Shown here: piece by piece, positions 33,417 through 42,588 of the stretch
How positions within the stretch are numbered: the stretch's first letter is position 1
Layout of the letters: every line of letters starts with the position of its first letter
NCBI GenBank assembly: GCA_964446585.1
Contig: CAYUPI010000030.1
Coordinates: forward strand, 1-64,000
Direction of reading: 5' to 3'
Source of the DNA: CAYUPI01 sp964446585
GTDB lineage: Bacteria > Verrucomicrobiota > Verrucomicrobiia > Limisphaerales > UBA8199
Length of the DNA: 64,000 nucleotides
Notes under the pieces: generated by a model
The model's database searches: none
What the model was told of the DNA's origin: nothing
What the model saw: only the letters and a program-made list of their open reading frames with translations
Translations under genes and position numbers: made by a program

Positions 33417-34297
33417 GGACGCTGGGAAATCGTCTGCGGATGAATCCGTATCGGGATTTTGTGGCTGCGCATGCGCGGCTCGTTCGCGACGGCAAGTCAC
33501 TGCCCTTGGGAGAATCCCAGGCCGTAGCTCGGCCGGGGCTGCCGCCGAATGCTCCCAAAGTCTTGTTTTTCGCGCCGCACCCCGACGATGAAACAATCGT
33601 CGGCGGCCTGGCTTTGCGGCTGTTGCGGGAAGCGCGAATGAACGTGATCGACGTCGCGGTCACTCAGGGCAGCAGGAAAGAACGCCAGGCCGAGCGCTTC
33701 CGCGAATTGCAGAAGGCCTGCAACTACCTCGGGTTCGGACTGGAGGCGACGGGCCCGCACGGCCTGGAACGGATCAACCCTCAAACCCGCCAGCAGGATC
33801 CGGCTCACTGGGCCAACTGCGTGAAAGTCATTGCGGCTATCCTTCGGGACCACCCGCCGCGCGTCATCTTCTTCCCGCATGAACACGATTGGAACACGAC
33901 CCACGTCGGCACGCACCTTCTGGTGATGGATGCTCTTAAGCAAATGCCGGCCGACTTCAGTTGTTACATTGTCGAAACTGAGATCTGGGGACAAATGGCA
34001 CACCCGAATCTAATGATCGAGATCAGGGCCGAGGATCTGACGGACATGATCAAGGCCACGACTTTTCACGTCGGTGAGGTCAAGCGCAACCCCTATCATC
34101 TGTTGATGCCCGCGTGGATGATGGACAACGTGCGGCGCGGCGCCGAACTCGTGGGCGGACAAGGGGGGGCGGCGCCGGATTTCCTGTTCGCTGTGCTGAA
34201 TCGGCTGAGCAAGTGGCACCAGGGCCGGAGCGTCGAAGTGCTGCGGGGAGGCCGGATTGTTCCTGCCTCAATGAACGTTGGCGACCTTTTCCCATGA
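33404..34297 (+). CDS. PIG-L/LmbE family de-N-acetylase
   Basis: 297 residues (ATG 33404; an ATG at 33440 is an alternative). The zinc-binding and catalytic motif APHPDDE is clear near residue 52, and the second zinc histidine region HEHDWNTTHVGTH is near 165. This family removes acetyl groups from N-acetylglucosamine-type substrates (GlcNAc-PI, mycothiol and bacillithiol precursors, lincomycin intermediates). No signal peptide is seen, so it should be cytosolic. It overlaps the oxidoreductase upstream by 13 bases and the deaminase downstream by four (ATGA), so the three are one operon. The exact substrate cannot be read from sequence. Confidence 0.88.
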   Translation: MEVVGTLGNRLRMNPYRDFVAAHARLVRDGKSLPLGESQAVARPGLPPNAPKVLFFAPHPDDETIVGGLALRLLREARMNVIDVAVTQGSRKERQAERFRELQKACNYLGFGLEATGPHGLERINPQTRQQDPAHWANCVKVIAAILRDHPPRVIFFPHEHDWNTTHVGTHLLVMDALKQMPADFSCYIVETEIWGQMAHPNLMIEIRAEDLTDMIKATTFHVGEVKRNPYHLLMPAWMMDNVRRGAELVGGQGGAAPDFLFAVLNRLSKWHQGRSVEVLRGGRIVPASMNVGDLFP

Positions 34298-34761
34298 AGA
34301 CTAATTTCATGCGCGAGGCGATTCGCCTCTCCATCCAATGCATGCGGCGTGGCGAGGGTGGGCCGTTTGGCGCCGTGGTCGTCAAAGGGAACAAAATTGT
34401 CGGGCGCGGCTGTAACCAGGTAACGTCGGCAAACGATCCGACTGCGCACGCTGAAATCGTGGCGATTCGCGAGGCCTGCCTGCAACTCAAGACCTTCCAA
34501 CTGGATCATTGCGATTTGTACACCAGTTGCGAGCCATGTCCGATGTGCCTATCGGCAATCTATTGGGCACGAATCCGGAGCGTGTTTTATGCAAATACAC
34601 GCAAAGATGCGGCGAAGATTGCATTCGATGATGAGTTCATCTATCGACAGGTGGCGCTGCCGCTCGGTCGGCGCAAGCTCCGGATGAAGCAGCTCCTGCG
34701 CACCGAGGCGCTGAAAGCCTTCGACGAATGGGAACAGAAGACGGACAAAATCCCATATTGA
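34294..34761 (+). CDS. guaD: Guanine deaminase (cytidine deaminase-like fold)
   Basis: 155 residues from the ATG at 34294. The zinc and catalytic motifs are TAHAE and SCEPCPMC, with the following AIYWARIRSVFYA. The C-terminal segment (FDDEFIYRQVALPL) matches the domain-swapped tail of Bacillus subtilis GuaD. The enzyme would convert guanine to xanthine and ammonia in purine salvage. A related tRNA adenosine deaminase is less likely because of this tail. The start codon overlaps the stop of the deacetylase (ATGA), indicating coupled translation. Confidence 0.85.
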   Translation: MKTNFMREAIRLSIQCMRRGEGGPFGAVVVKGNKIVGRGCNQVTSANDPTAHAEIVAIREACLQLKTFQLDHCDLYTSCEPCPMCLSAIYWARIRSVFYANTRKDAAKIAFDDEFIYRQVALPLGRRKLRMKQLLRTEALKAFDEWEQKTDKIPY

Positions 34762-34854
34762 ACCTGGACGGTGGAACACTGGTCTAAGGCACAGGAACTC
34801 AGTGCAACCACGAATAGACTCGATGGCCATGAAGAATTGCAACCGTAGGAAACT

Positions 34855-35262
34855 ATGAGAACGAACCGAACCGTATTGCTCAGTGGCCTTATTCTTCTGG
34901 GGCTCGCAGGGTTCGCGTTGTCACAAGAAAAGAGTGTAGCTCCTGCTTCACCGAAACCCGCCGTGACGAAGCCGGCGCAACCGGCTTCGCCCGCCTCAAC
35001 GACTGCGCGACCGGCGGATTATCCGATAATCGGACACCTGGAAAAGCAGGACCGCTCGATCACGATCAAATCCGGTCCAAACAGCACGCTCTACTCGGTT
35101 AGAACGACTAATGGTAAGATTCTTTTCGACAACGTTTCCATCGAGCAACTGCGGGCACAGGCGCCGGAACTGCACGAGTTCATCAAAGCCTCCGTTGCGA
35201 GTAGTTCGGGCGCCAAAACCGACGCTAGAGTCCGACTCAAGTCCGACGCCGGCTTACGGTAG
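34855..35262 (+). CDS. Small exported protein of unknown function
   Basis: 135 residues with a clear signal peptide (TVLLSGLILLGLAGFALS). A Pro/Ala/Ser/Thr-rich linker (about 25-58) leads to a compact domain (YPIIGHLEKQDRSITIKSG and TLYSVRTTNGKILFDNVS). The linker suggests tethering to the cell surface or a flexible periplasmic part. No family motif was recognised. It lies 93 bases after guaD and may be separately transcribed. Confidence 0.7.
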   Translation: MRTNRTVLLSGLILLGLAGFALSQEKSVAPASPKPAVTKPAQPASPASTTARPADYPIIGHLEKQDRSITIKSGPNSTLYSVRTTNGKILFDNVSIEQLRAQAPELHEFIKASVASSSGAKTDARVRLKSDAGLR

Positions 35263-35327
35263 CGCCGCCTCGGCTGGTCAGACGGGATTTTGAGGCAGGA
35301 ATAGGCGAGTTGGCGTTGGATATGAAG

Positions 35328-35726
35328 TTACTCTTGCGGAGGTTCGATAACCGTTAAGCCCGGCACGAAATCGAAATGCTTTCTGTTAAACGTCGCAACC
35401 TCGCTGCCACGCTCCAACGCTGTGGCTGCTACGATTAGATCATAAGCGCCTGTCATTTTGCCTGCGGCTTCCAGTGCAGCCCAGATGCGAGCATGCTCAC
35501 GAGCAGTCTGCTCGGTGTATGGTATGACGGGCAAGGGCGCCAGCACGCTCTGAAGATACTGTATGCGCCTGGACCTGTACACGCCCGAAGCCCGTTCCAC
35601 TCCGTGCCAGAGTTCAGCCACGGTGATAGAAGCCACCTCGAACAAATCGTCGGGGCGGCTCCCCAGCCATCCGACAAGATCGAAGATGCCTCTCTCGCCG
35701 CGAATAATCACATCCGCATCTACCAT
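35328..35726 (-). CDS. PIN-domain toxin (VapC-like)
   Basis: About 132 residues from the ATG at 35726. PIN-domain acidic residues are in place: Asp in MVDADVIIRG, Glu in SITVAELWHG and Asp in TGAYDLIVAATAL. VapC toxins are Mg2+-dependent RNases that cut tRNA or rRNA. The start shares one base with the antitoxin stop (TAATG), the usual toxin-antitoxin arrangement. An ATG at 35735 (MAIMVDAD) would be an alternative start inside the antitoxin gene. Confidence 0.88.
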   Translation of the reverse strand: MVDADVIIRGERGIFDLVGWLGSRPDDLFEVASITVAELWHGVERASGVYRSRRIQYLQSVLAPLPVIPYTEQTAREHARIWAALEAAGKMTGAYDLIVAATALERGSEVATFNRKHFDFVPGLTVIEPPQE

Positions 35727-35998
35727 TATCGCCATTTGTCGGAGGGGGATTTCATAGTCTTGCGCGCAGCTCGCAGATCCTTGTGCCAAGCCTTGGCATC
35801 CTTCGTCGACAATTTGATCTTGCTAAGTGCTTCAGCCAGGTCCCGGCCTGTGCAGTGCTTTTCGGCATCCGGTTCGATGCGGGCAAATGGTTTGCCATTT
35901 TTAAGCAGCACAAAGGTCATGTGCTGATAATGGGCGCGGTTGACGCAATCGGCGAAATTCCGGGCCGCGTCGGTAACAGTTAGAGTCGTCTTCTTCAT
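35726..35998 (-). CDS. Phd/YefM-type antitoxin
   Basis: 90 residues. The N-terminal half (TLTVTDAARNFADCVNRAHYQHMTFVLLKNGKPFARIEP, given in order by position) has the Phd fold pattern: a strand, a helix containing DAARNFADCVNRA, and the final IxP motif. The C-terminal Lys-rich tail should wrap around the PIN toxin. It would bind its own promoter, just upstream of 35998, where short AATC/GATT elements occur (for example TCAGATTATCAGATT at 36003-36017). The toxin gene follows with a TAATG overlap. Confidence 0.85.
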   Translation of the reverse strand: MKKTTLTVTDAARNFADCVNRAHYQHMTFVLLKNGKPFARIEPDAEKHCTGRDLAEALSKIKLSTKDAKAWHKDLRAARKTMKSPSDKWR

Positions 35999-36072
35999 AA
36001 AATCAGATTATCAGATTCTATGTTGTTGTCAAGGACTCGCACCGACCGCGAGGTGAGGGAGAGCGGAATAAA

Positions 36073-36142
36073 CGTAGCAACCGACGCTAGGAGGCGGATT
36101 CCTCTTGGCGGTCGAGCTGCGACTGCTCACGTCGGCGGCTAG
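36073..36142. repeat. Decayed inverted repeat
   Basis: Segments near 36074-36095 and 36121-36142 are related in opposite orientation (TAGCxxCCGACG core in the left arm, its complement around CGTCGGCGGCTA in the right) with several mismatches. It lies in the roughly 190-base gap between the antitoxin promoter and the nadA stop. It looks like an old copy of a dispersed intergenic element. Confidence 0.35.
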
Positions 36143-36191
36143 GGCCTTTTTCGCGCGTTGAATTGACGCTGAATCTGTGGAGGGGCGAATG

Positions 36192-37244
36192 CTATACAGT
36201 CGTGGTCGGCGGCCGCGGCTGCTTTCCCGCGGAGATTTCCAGCATCCGCTCGATGGGCAGACGGGCACGCTCAAGAATCGCTTTCGGCAATTCGATCTGC
36301 GGCGCCAGGCGTGCCATGCAGTCGCGCACCTTCGGCAGCGTATTCAGTTTCATGTATTTGCACTCGCTGCAGCGGCACGAGTCAGTCGGCATCTTCATTA
36401 CGTCATACGCAGGCGCACAAAGGAATTCCTTGCCAGGGCACTCCTTCTGCATCCGGTGGATGATGCCGGACTCAGTCACAATGATAAACTGTTTCGCCGC
36501 GCTCGATTTGCAGTAGCTGATCATCTTTTCTGTCGAGCAAATCGCATCCGCCAGGTCGCGCACCTCACGGAGGCTTTCTGGATGAACGACAACCTTCGCC
36601 TCCGGAAATTTCTCCTTCAATCTCAGAAGACCTTGGCGGCGGAACTCGACATGTGCATAACAGTTGCCGCGCCATAATGTCATTGGGCGCCCGGTCTGTT
36701 CCATGACCCACGCGCCCAGGTTCTCGTCGGGCACGAACAAAATCTCTTTTTCCTTCGGGGCGGCTTCTACGATCTTGACCGCGTTGCCGCTGGTGCAGAT
36801 GACATCGCTGAGGGCCTTCACGGCCGCGCTGCAGTTGATGTAGGCAATCGTCCAGAAATTCGGATTGGTCCGTTGGAGTTCCGCCAGCTTGTCTGCCGGA
36901 CAGCTTTCTTCCAGGGAGCAGCCCGCATCTTTGTCCGGCAGGACCACGATTTTTTCGGGATTCAGGATCTTCGCCGTTTCGGCCATGAAATGGACGCCAC
37001 AGAAAACGATGACGTCCGCCTGCGTCGCCGCCGCCTGTTGAGACAGGCCGAGCGAATCACCCACATAATCGGCAATCTCCTGGATTTCGGGCACCTGATA
37101 ATTGTGGGCCAGGATGACAGCATTGAGCTGTTTCTTGAGGGTGAAAATCTCGCGCGACAGCGGATCGAATTGCGCTTTCGGCATCGGCTGGCGAATCGAA
37201 AGCCGATCGACGCGCGGCGGCTGGATGTCCACCAGACTGCTCAT
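36192..37244 (-). CDS. nadA: Quinolinate synthase A
   Basis: 350 residues from the ATG at 37244; an ATG at 37310 is also possible. The frame runs to 37523, but that would overlap the OPT gene end. The enzyme condenses iminoaspartate with dihydroxyacetone phosphate to quinolinate in NAD synthesis and carries a [4Fe-4S] cluster. Landmarks are AVILAHNYQVPEIQ, FCGVHFMAETA (first cluster Cys), VICTSGNA (second) and DSCRCSECKYMKLNT (third, in a Cys-rich loop). No nadB or nadC is adjacent, so iminoaspartate must be made by an unlinked gene. Confidence 0.95.
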   Translation of the reverse strand: MSSLVDIQPPRVDRLSIRQPMPKAQFDPLSREIFTLKKQLNAVILAHNYQVPEIQEIADYVGDSLGLSQQAAATQADVIVFCGVHFMAETAKILNPEKIVVLPDKDAGCSLEESCPADKLAELQRTNPNFWTIAYINCSAAVKALSDVICTSGNAVKIVEAAPKEKEILFVPDENLGAWVMEQTGRPMTLWRGNCYAHVEFRRQGLLRLKEKFPEAKVVVHPESLREVRDLADAICSTEKMISYCKSSAAKQFIIVTESGIIHRMQKECPGKEFLCAPAYDVMKMPTDSCRCSECKYMKLNTLPKVRDCMARLAPQIELPKAILERARLPIERMLEISAGKQPRPPTTTV

Positions 37245-37420
37245 ACGAACTAGCCTAACCTCGCGCTCCAGGTGCGTCAATTTTGCTGCGTCCAAGTCTT
37301 TGCAAGACATTGTCGCGAAGCTTGCTGGCGTTGTTTCGGCAGCATGGCGATGCGAAGGCGGCAGCAAGCTGCGCGCACTCCAAACGCTTCGCGAGGATCG
37401 GTTGCTGGCCTGGCTGCTGC

Positions 37421-39748
37421 CTAAGTCCGGATAGTTGCGCGGGCTTTGCCCGCCAGAAACAGTTCCCTCCCGACGAGATAGAGGAACGCGGTCAGGACGG
37501 CGAAGGGGAGCAAGGCCAGCCAATCGGCATTGGGTCCTTCAAAGAACCGGTTGTGAGCCACGGCCCAGTCGGTGATTTTGGCGTCCACGGTGCCCAAACC
37601 ACCCGCAATAATGGCGATGATGATTCCGGCAATTGCCCCACCCGCGATATACCCGCTTGCCAACAGCACTCCAGGGCTCTTGTCACTCTCGGCGGCCAAT
37701 TCTTCATCGTTGAGCTCGTGTTTCTCCAGCTTGCGGCGCATCCAGCGGTCCACACACCACCGGACGAGTCCACCTACAAAAATCGGCGCCGAAGTCGATA
37801 TCGGCAGATAGACCCCAACTGCGAAAGCCAACGACGACACGCCGCACAATTCAAGCACCGCTGAGATCATTACCCCGAATAGCACCAGTGCCCACGGCAG
37901 TTTCTGGTCAAGAATTCCTTGGATGATATAACTCATAAGCCTTGCCTTGGGGGCATCAAGCTTACGTACTTGCGTGCCATCAGGGCGAGTTTTATGAACG
38001 CCATTGATGCCAGGATCGACCAGCCAGACTGTTTTGCCGGAATTGTCCACGAGGTACTTGCCGGGGGGACCGCTGGAGGTGTCAATCTTTTGCCATACGC
38101 GGTAAGTCGCCGTATCTTTTGCGGCTTGCGGGCCCCGCAATTTTTCCGGTCCAGAGAACGTCGCGTCCGCGGGCGCATGTAGTCCGGGCGCTACTTGTTC
38201 AGCCAAAACATAAACCGTGCTCGTATCGTTCAGCAGGAGGAGTATCGGACCAAGCAGGAAAGCGCTGGCTGCCGTTCCAAAGAGAATCGCAATCTGCTGG
38301 GCCTTGGGGGTTGCACCAACTAAAAACCCTGTTTTGAGATCCTGCGAAGTCGCTCCGCCATTCGATGCTGCCACGCAGACGATACCGCCGACAGAGAGAG
38401 CGGTGACGTAGTACGCACTTTCCGTCCAACCCATGATGAGGAAAATCAAACAAGTAAGCAGCAGCGTGGCAACCGTCATTCCTGAAACAGGATTGGAGGA
38501 CGAGCCAATCTCCCCAGTCAGCCTGGAGGATACCGTCACGAAAAGGAAGCCGAATAGTACGATCAGCAGGGCTCCGAGCAATTTCATGTGTAACGAAGGT
38601 GAAAGCAGGATAGCAACGACCAGCACTAAAATGCCGGCGGCGACGATCTTCATCGAGAGGTCGCGCTCTGTGCGAAGCACGGAAGCGTGCCCGACGGCCG
38701 CGGCCTTGAAATCCGCCAGCCCGGAGCGAATGCCGTGCAGGATGATCGGCAGGGACCGAATGAGGCTGATGATGCCACCGGCAGCCACAGCCCCTGCCCC
38801 GATGTACAGAACGTATGAGCTTCGCATCTGGCTCGGACTCAATTCAGCGATCGGCTTCACGGCTGGAGTCAGCGCGCTTCCCAGGCCCTCACCAAAGAAC
38901 TTGATCAAAGGAATCAGCACCAGCGCGTTCAGCACACCTCCCGCCATCATAATCGAAGCGACACGTGGGCCAATGATATACCCGACCCCGAGAAGTTCGG
39001 GGGATATCTCCGCCGAAATCGAGCCCCCCTTGAGTGGCGCGCCGAAAACCTTCTCCGGTGTATCCTTCCATGCCTTCAGCGCGGACATGAGCGTTTTATA
39101 AACCAGCCCGATGCCGAAGCCCGCGAAAATTGCTGTTCCGCTGATCGCACGGAGAGGCTGCTCCCGGCCCGGAGCCGCACTCGCAGGGCGTCCTTGGACA
39201 AGTTTTGAATTCGCGCCTCCGCGCTCGGACTCGTGACTTTCGCCTGCCTTAAGCACCTCTGCGCAAGCAGTTCCCTCAGGATACTTTAGTTGCCCATGCT
39301 GGGCGACGATCAGCGCTCGACGCAAAGGGATCATCATCAGGATGCCGAGCAACGCTCCCAGAAGACCCACCAACAGCACGCGGCTCGTTTCGAGATCAAA
39401 CCCTAGAATCATGATCGCCGGCATGGTAACCCCGAGCCCGAACGCGATCGACTCGCCCCCTGAGCCGGCGGTCTGGACGATGTTGTTTTCGAGAATCGTG
39501 GCGTCGCGCCCGCCAAACTTGGACCAAAGCCGGAACAACGTGAGCGAAATCACCGCCACCGGGATCGATGCGCTGACCGTGATGCCGACCTTCAGCACGA
39601 GGTAAAGCGAAGATGCCCCGAAGAGCATTCCGAGCAAGGTCCCAACTATTAGCGCCCGAGGAGTCAATTCGGCCGGGCTGTCTGACGCTGGGACGTAAGG
39701 GCGGAACTCTGGAGCGGCTGGCTTCGCGGAGTGGTTCTCGGCCGACAT
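37421..39748 (-). CDS. OPT family oligopeptide/metal-chelate transporter
   Basis: 775 residues, polytopic, about 14-16 hydrophobic segments. The start matches the bacterial OPT family: TPRALIVGTLLGMLFGASSLYLVLKVG followed by the GGRDATILENNIVQTAGSGGES region and PEGTACAEVL. These inner-membrane carriers take up oligopeptides or metal complexes using proton coupling. A soluble insertion of about 90 residues near 515-600 (TVYVLAEQVAPGLHAP to LVDNSGKTVWLVDPG) separates two membrane halves. The gene is followed on the same strand by nadA, without overlap when the nadA start at 37244 is used. Confidence 0.9.
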   Translation of the reverse strand: MSAENHSAKPAAPEFRPYVPASDSPAELTPRALIVGTLLGMLFGASSLYLVLKVGITVSASIPVAVISLTLFRLWSKFGGRDATILENNIVQTAGSGGESIAFGLGVTMPAIMILGFDLETSRVLLVGLLGALLGILMMIPLRRALIVAQHGQLKYPEGTACAEVLKAGESHESERGGANSKLVQGRPASAAPGREQPLRAISGTAIFAGFGIGLVYKTLMSALKAWKDTPEKVFGAPLKGGSISAEISPELLGVGYIIGPRVASIMMAGGVLNALVLIPLIKFFGEGLGSALTPAVKPIAELSPSQMRSSYVLYIGAGAVAAGGIISLIRSLPIILHGIRSGLADFKAAAVGHASVLRTERDLSMKIVAAGILVLVVAILLSPSLHMKLLGALLIVLFGFLFVTVSSRLTGEIGSSSNPVSGMTVATLLLTCLIFLIMGWTESAYYVTALSVGGIVCVAASNGGATSQDLKTGFLVGATPKAQQIAILFGTAASAFLLGPILLLLNDTSTVYVLAEQVAPGLHAPADATFSGPEKLRGPQAAKDTATYRVWQKIDTSSGPPGKYLVDNSGKTVWLVDPGINGVHKTRPDGTQVRKLDAPKARLMSYIIQGILDQKLPWALVLFGVMISAVLELCGVSSLAFAVGVYLPISTSAPIFVGGLVRWCVDRWMRRKLEKHELNDEELAAESDKSPGVLLASGYIAGGAIAGIIIAIIAGGLGTVDAKITDWAVAHNRFFEGPNADWLALLPFAVLTAFLYLVGRELFLAGKARATIRT

Positions 39749-39944
39749 TCGCGTGGGCGATTGTATGAACTCGCTAACTGCCCAGCGCGACGCGAACGCT
39801 CGGGAGTCGGATAATTCTCATTCTGAGCCGCGGATCCGTAACGGGACAGGGGGCGTTCATCCACGCACCGTTACCAATTCGTAAAGCGATTTGCACGAAA
39901 AATTTGTAAGCGAAAATCGCAGCGAGCAACGCACGGGCGCTCGC

Positions 39945-40547
39945 TCATCCGTTCCCTTCCCTGTGCCGGGCCAGGAAACCCGGCTCCGTCGCCGCCAAAT
40001 CCGCGCGTCGTTGCCGCGCCAGCACTGCGCCATAGACGCGCGCGTCGCGAATCAGCATCTCCAGCCGTTCCTTGAAAGCATCGTTCACAATCTTTTGACC
40101 ATTCACATCGACGTCTTCGGTGAACGAAACTCCATAAGGCAGCGTCCAGGCGTAGCATTGGCGTGCCACAGTCCGCAGTTGGTCGATCACTGTCAGGCCT
40201 TTTTCGTGCGAGGCGACGATCGTGGCAAACAATTTGCCGGCGAACTCGTGCCAAAAATGGTCCAGGAAATTCTTCATCGCGCCGCTGATGCCGCCGTGAT
40301 AATCCGGCGTGCCCAGGATGATAACGTCCGAGCGTTCGACCCGTGCTTGCAGTTCAGCGTACCCCGGCCGGTCATGCGCCGTATCCGGATTGTAAAGCGC
40401 CAGTGGTTCGTCTTCGAAATCGAGCACATCAACCTTGCAGCCCTCAGCTCGCAGCCGTTTGGTAACATGAGCGATGACAACCCGCGTGACGGAGCCCCTG
40501 TGCAAACTACCGACCACGGCGAGAATGTTTAAGGGAGCATCAGTCAC
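39945..40547 (-). CDS. NADPH-dependent FMN reductase family protein
   Basis: 200 residues from a GTG at 40547. The flavodoxin-like fold is shown by NILAVVGSLHRGSVTR (phosphate-binding loop), SDVIILGTPDYHGGISGAMKNFLDH (the family G-x-P-x-Y motif that contacts FMN) and the FATIVASHEKG strand. Such enzymes reduce flavins, quinones, azo dyes or chromate with NAD(P)H. The C-terminus is longer and basic. It is cytosolic and separated from the OPT gene by about 200 bases. Confidence 0.88.
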   Translation of the reverse strand: MTDAPLNILAVVGSLHRGSVTRVVIAHVTKRLRAEGCKVDVLDFEDEPLALYNPDTAHDRPGYAELQARVERSDVIILGTPDYHGGISGAMKNFLDHFWHEFAGKLFATIVASHEKGLTVIDQLRTVARQCYAWTLPYGVSFTEDVDVNGQKIVNDAFKERLEMLIRDARVYGAVLARQRRADLAATEPGFLARHREGNG

Positions 40548-40607
40548 GAGCAGAGGTTAACCATTGAATGCACCAAGAGCCAAGTTCCAACCTCCACCTT
40601 CCGACCT

Positions 40608-40709
40608 CCAAGCACCAACATCCAACATCCAGGGAAGATCCAAATCCCAAACTCCATTCTCGAACTTTGGAGCTTGATGCTTCCTTGGATGTAGGAGCTT
40701 GGTGCTTGG
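40608..40709. repeat. 30-bp imperfect inverted repeat in pyrimidine-biased DNA
   Basis: Arms 40608-40637 and 40680-40709 match at 26 of 30 positions with a 42-base loop. The left side also repeats CCAAG, CCTCC and CCAACATCC motifs in direct orientation. The element begins about 60 bases upstream of the flavin reductase start and ends 14 bases beyond the phosphate transporter stop, so it could end the phosphate-transporter transcript. Open frames through it (40540-40826) are repeat artefacts. Confidence 0.6.
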
Positions 40710-40723
40710 TGTTTTTCCACCGC

Positions 40724-41809
40724 CTATCCCATCGCCCGCACGGCCCGGACAAAGGCATAGGCAAGCAGCGCGCAGACTGGAATTGTCAAAATCCAGGCCC
40801 AGACCATGCGCTCGACCACAGTCCACTTAATCGCGTTCAAGCGCCTGGCGGCGCCTACCCCCATGATGGCCGCCGAGATGTTATGGGTGGTGGAAACGGG
40901 AATCCCAAGGTGAGTGGCCGCCAGGATGACGAGCGCAGAACTGGTTTCGGCGGCCAGGCCATTGATTGGCTGCAACTTCACCATCTTGTGTCCGAGCGTT
41001 CGAATAATTCTCCAGCCGCCGACGGCCGTGCCCGCCGCCATCACCAGAGCGCAAGTGATCTTGATCCACAACGCAATGCCTTCGGTCCCGGGATCGTGCG
41101 TGGTCTGCAGGAACGAAAGCCAGGCCGGCGAGTGCTCCAGATGTCCTGCTCGGGTAGCGGCGAAAAGCGTCAAGGCAATGATCCCCATCGTCTTTTGCGC
41201 GTCGTTGGTCCCATGCATGAAGCCCATCGCCCCGGCGCTGACCATTTGCGCGCGGCCAAAGAAGCGGTTGACCGACCGCGGACGCGCGTTTTGCAGCAGC
41301 GCATAAAGGACCGCCATGAACAGGAAGCCCAGCATCAGACCGGCGAGGGGCGAGGTCACCATCGGCACGATTACTTTCCACAGCAGCCCTTTGCCCAGCC
41401 ACCAGTGTTGTGAGCTGGGTTGGGACCAGATAATTGCCTTCCAATTGCCACCCGAAGCCGCCAGGGCCGCACCGCACAAACCGCCTATCAATGCATGACT
41501 CGAACTAGTTGGCAGGCCGAACCACCAGGTCACCAAATCCCAAATGATCGCGCCGAGCAGCGCGCAGATCATGATGTCGGACGTCATCGACACCAGTTTG
41601 GCATCAACCAGCCCCGAGGAAATCGTCTTGGCCACCGCCGTTCCCCACATCGCGCCCAATAGATTCGTGACGGCCGCTAGGACGACTGCCTGGCGCGGGG
41701 TCAGGACCTTGGTGGAGACGACCGTGGCGATCGAGTTGGCGGTATCATGAAAGCCATTGATGTACTCGAAGACTAACGCCACCACGATGACCGTCAGCAA
41801 GAGCGTCAT
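40724..41809 (-). CDS. pit: PiT family inorganic phosphate transporter
   Basis: 361 residues with about ten membrane segments. The duplicated PiT signature is present: FEYINGFHDTANSIATVVSTKVL near the N-terminus and FMHGTNDAQKTMGIIAL in the second half, with GLPTSSSHALIGGLCGAAL. It would be a low-affinity carrier that takes up divalent metal-phosphate with protons or sodium. The DUF47 gene ends five bases upstream of its start, so the two are an operon. The frame also supports WAWILTIPVCALLAYA at the C-terminus. Confidence 0.93.
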   Translation of the reverse strand: MTLLLTVIVVALVFEYINGFHDTANSIATVVSTKVLTPRQAVVLAAVTNLLGAMWGTAVAKTISSGLVDAKLVSMTSDIMICALLGAIIWDLVTWWFGLPTSSSHALIGGLCGAALAASGGNWKAIIWSQPSSQHWWLGKGLLWKVIVPMVTSPLAGLMLGFLFMAVLYALLQNARPRSVNRFFGRAQMVSAGAMGFMHGTNDAQKTMGIIALTLFAATRAGHLEHSPAWLSFLQTTHDPGTEGIALWIKITCALVMAAGTAVGGWRIIRTLGHKMVKLQPINGLAAETSSALVILAATHLGIPVSTTHNISAAIMGVGAARRLNAIKWTVVERMVWAWILTIPVCALLAYAFVRAVRAMG

Positions 41810-41814
41810 GGCGG

Positions 41815-42444
41815 TCAGGAATTCTTCAGCACAATGTGAGAGATGACATTGCCAACGTCGCGGCAGCGGTCGATAATTCTTTCCAACAGTTCGTAGAGGT
41901 CCTTCAGCGCGATGACCTGCATTGGCGCATATCTGCCGTCGAACAGAGCTTTGTAGAGCTCCATCATCTGCCGATCCGCCTCGCCTTCGAGATACTGGAG
42001 CTTGTCGTTGCGGTCCCTGACCTTGTCGAGGTCCATGCCGTCGCGCAGGGCGGTAATCATTTCCAGGACCACATCGGTGGCGCGTTCGAGCAGGCTGATT
42101 TGAGTCGAAAAATCTATTCCCTGCACGAATTGCGGCGCAATCATCACGCGCTCGCAGAATTTCTCGACAAGCTTTGGGATCTTATACAAAGCATTGGACA
42201 GGGCCGCGATGTCCTCGCGCTCCAGGGCAGTCACGAACGTCGTGTAGATGGCGGCGTTAATTTCCTCGGTGATTTGTCTGTCCTTGCGCCGCGAATGAAT
42301 CAGTTCGTCCAGCACTTTGGGCTGATCGAGCGCTTTGCCCAGCTTGACCAGCGCCTGCACGCTCGTGTGCGCCTCCCGCGCGCTGGCCTCGAGCAGCGAG
42401 AAAAATTTGTCTTCTTTGCCAAGAATTCGTTGAAGCGAGAACAT
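41815..42444 (-). CDS. DUF47/PhoU-like partner of the phosphate transporter
   Basis: 209 residues from the ATG at 42444. The all-helical DUF47 (PhoU_div) pattern is seen: KEDKFFSLLEASAREAHTSVQALVKL, then HSRRKDRQITEEINAAIYTTFVTALEREDIAALSNALYKI as the central helices (split here by position), and EGEADRQMMELYKAL. The conserved ExxxD and D/E-rich helices bind metals in PhoU relatives. It is expected to control PiT activity in the membrane-proximal cytoplasm. It sits directly upstream of the PiT gene with a five-base gap. Confidence 0.9.
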   Translation of the reverse strand: MFSLQRILGKEDKFFSLLEASAREAHTSVQALVKLGKALDQPKVLDELIHSRRKDRQITEEINAAIYTTFVTALEREDIAALSNALYKIPKLVEKFCERVMIAPQFVQGIDFSTQISLLERATDVVLEMITALRDGMDLDKVRDRNDKLQYLEGEADRQMMELYKALFDGRYAPMQVIALKDLYELLERIIDRCRDVGNVISHIVLKNS

Positions 42445-42588
42445 AGTGGGCCAGTTTTCACATAAGCCGCTTGGAAGCGCACGCAAAATCCGCCCAAGTC
42501 GCCCGCTGCCGGCGTGAGGGGAATCCGCTCCGCTGGACCGCGGATTGGAAGTTCGGGCTCTCAGTCGTTCCGCCGACCTGCGCCCCTT

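Noticed and set aside
32256..33596. 446-codon minus-strand open frame
   Set aside because: It is antisense to the Tat-exported oxidoreductase and the start of the PIG-L gene. The composition is that of a strand shadow.
40540..40826. Small ORFs with Trp/Gly-rich repeats near the flavin reductase
   Set aside because: They translate the pyrimidine-biased inverted repeat at 40608-40709, not a protein.
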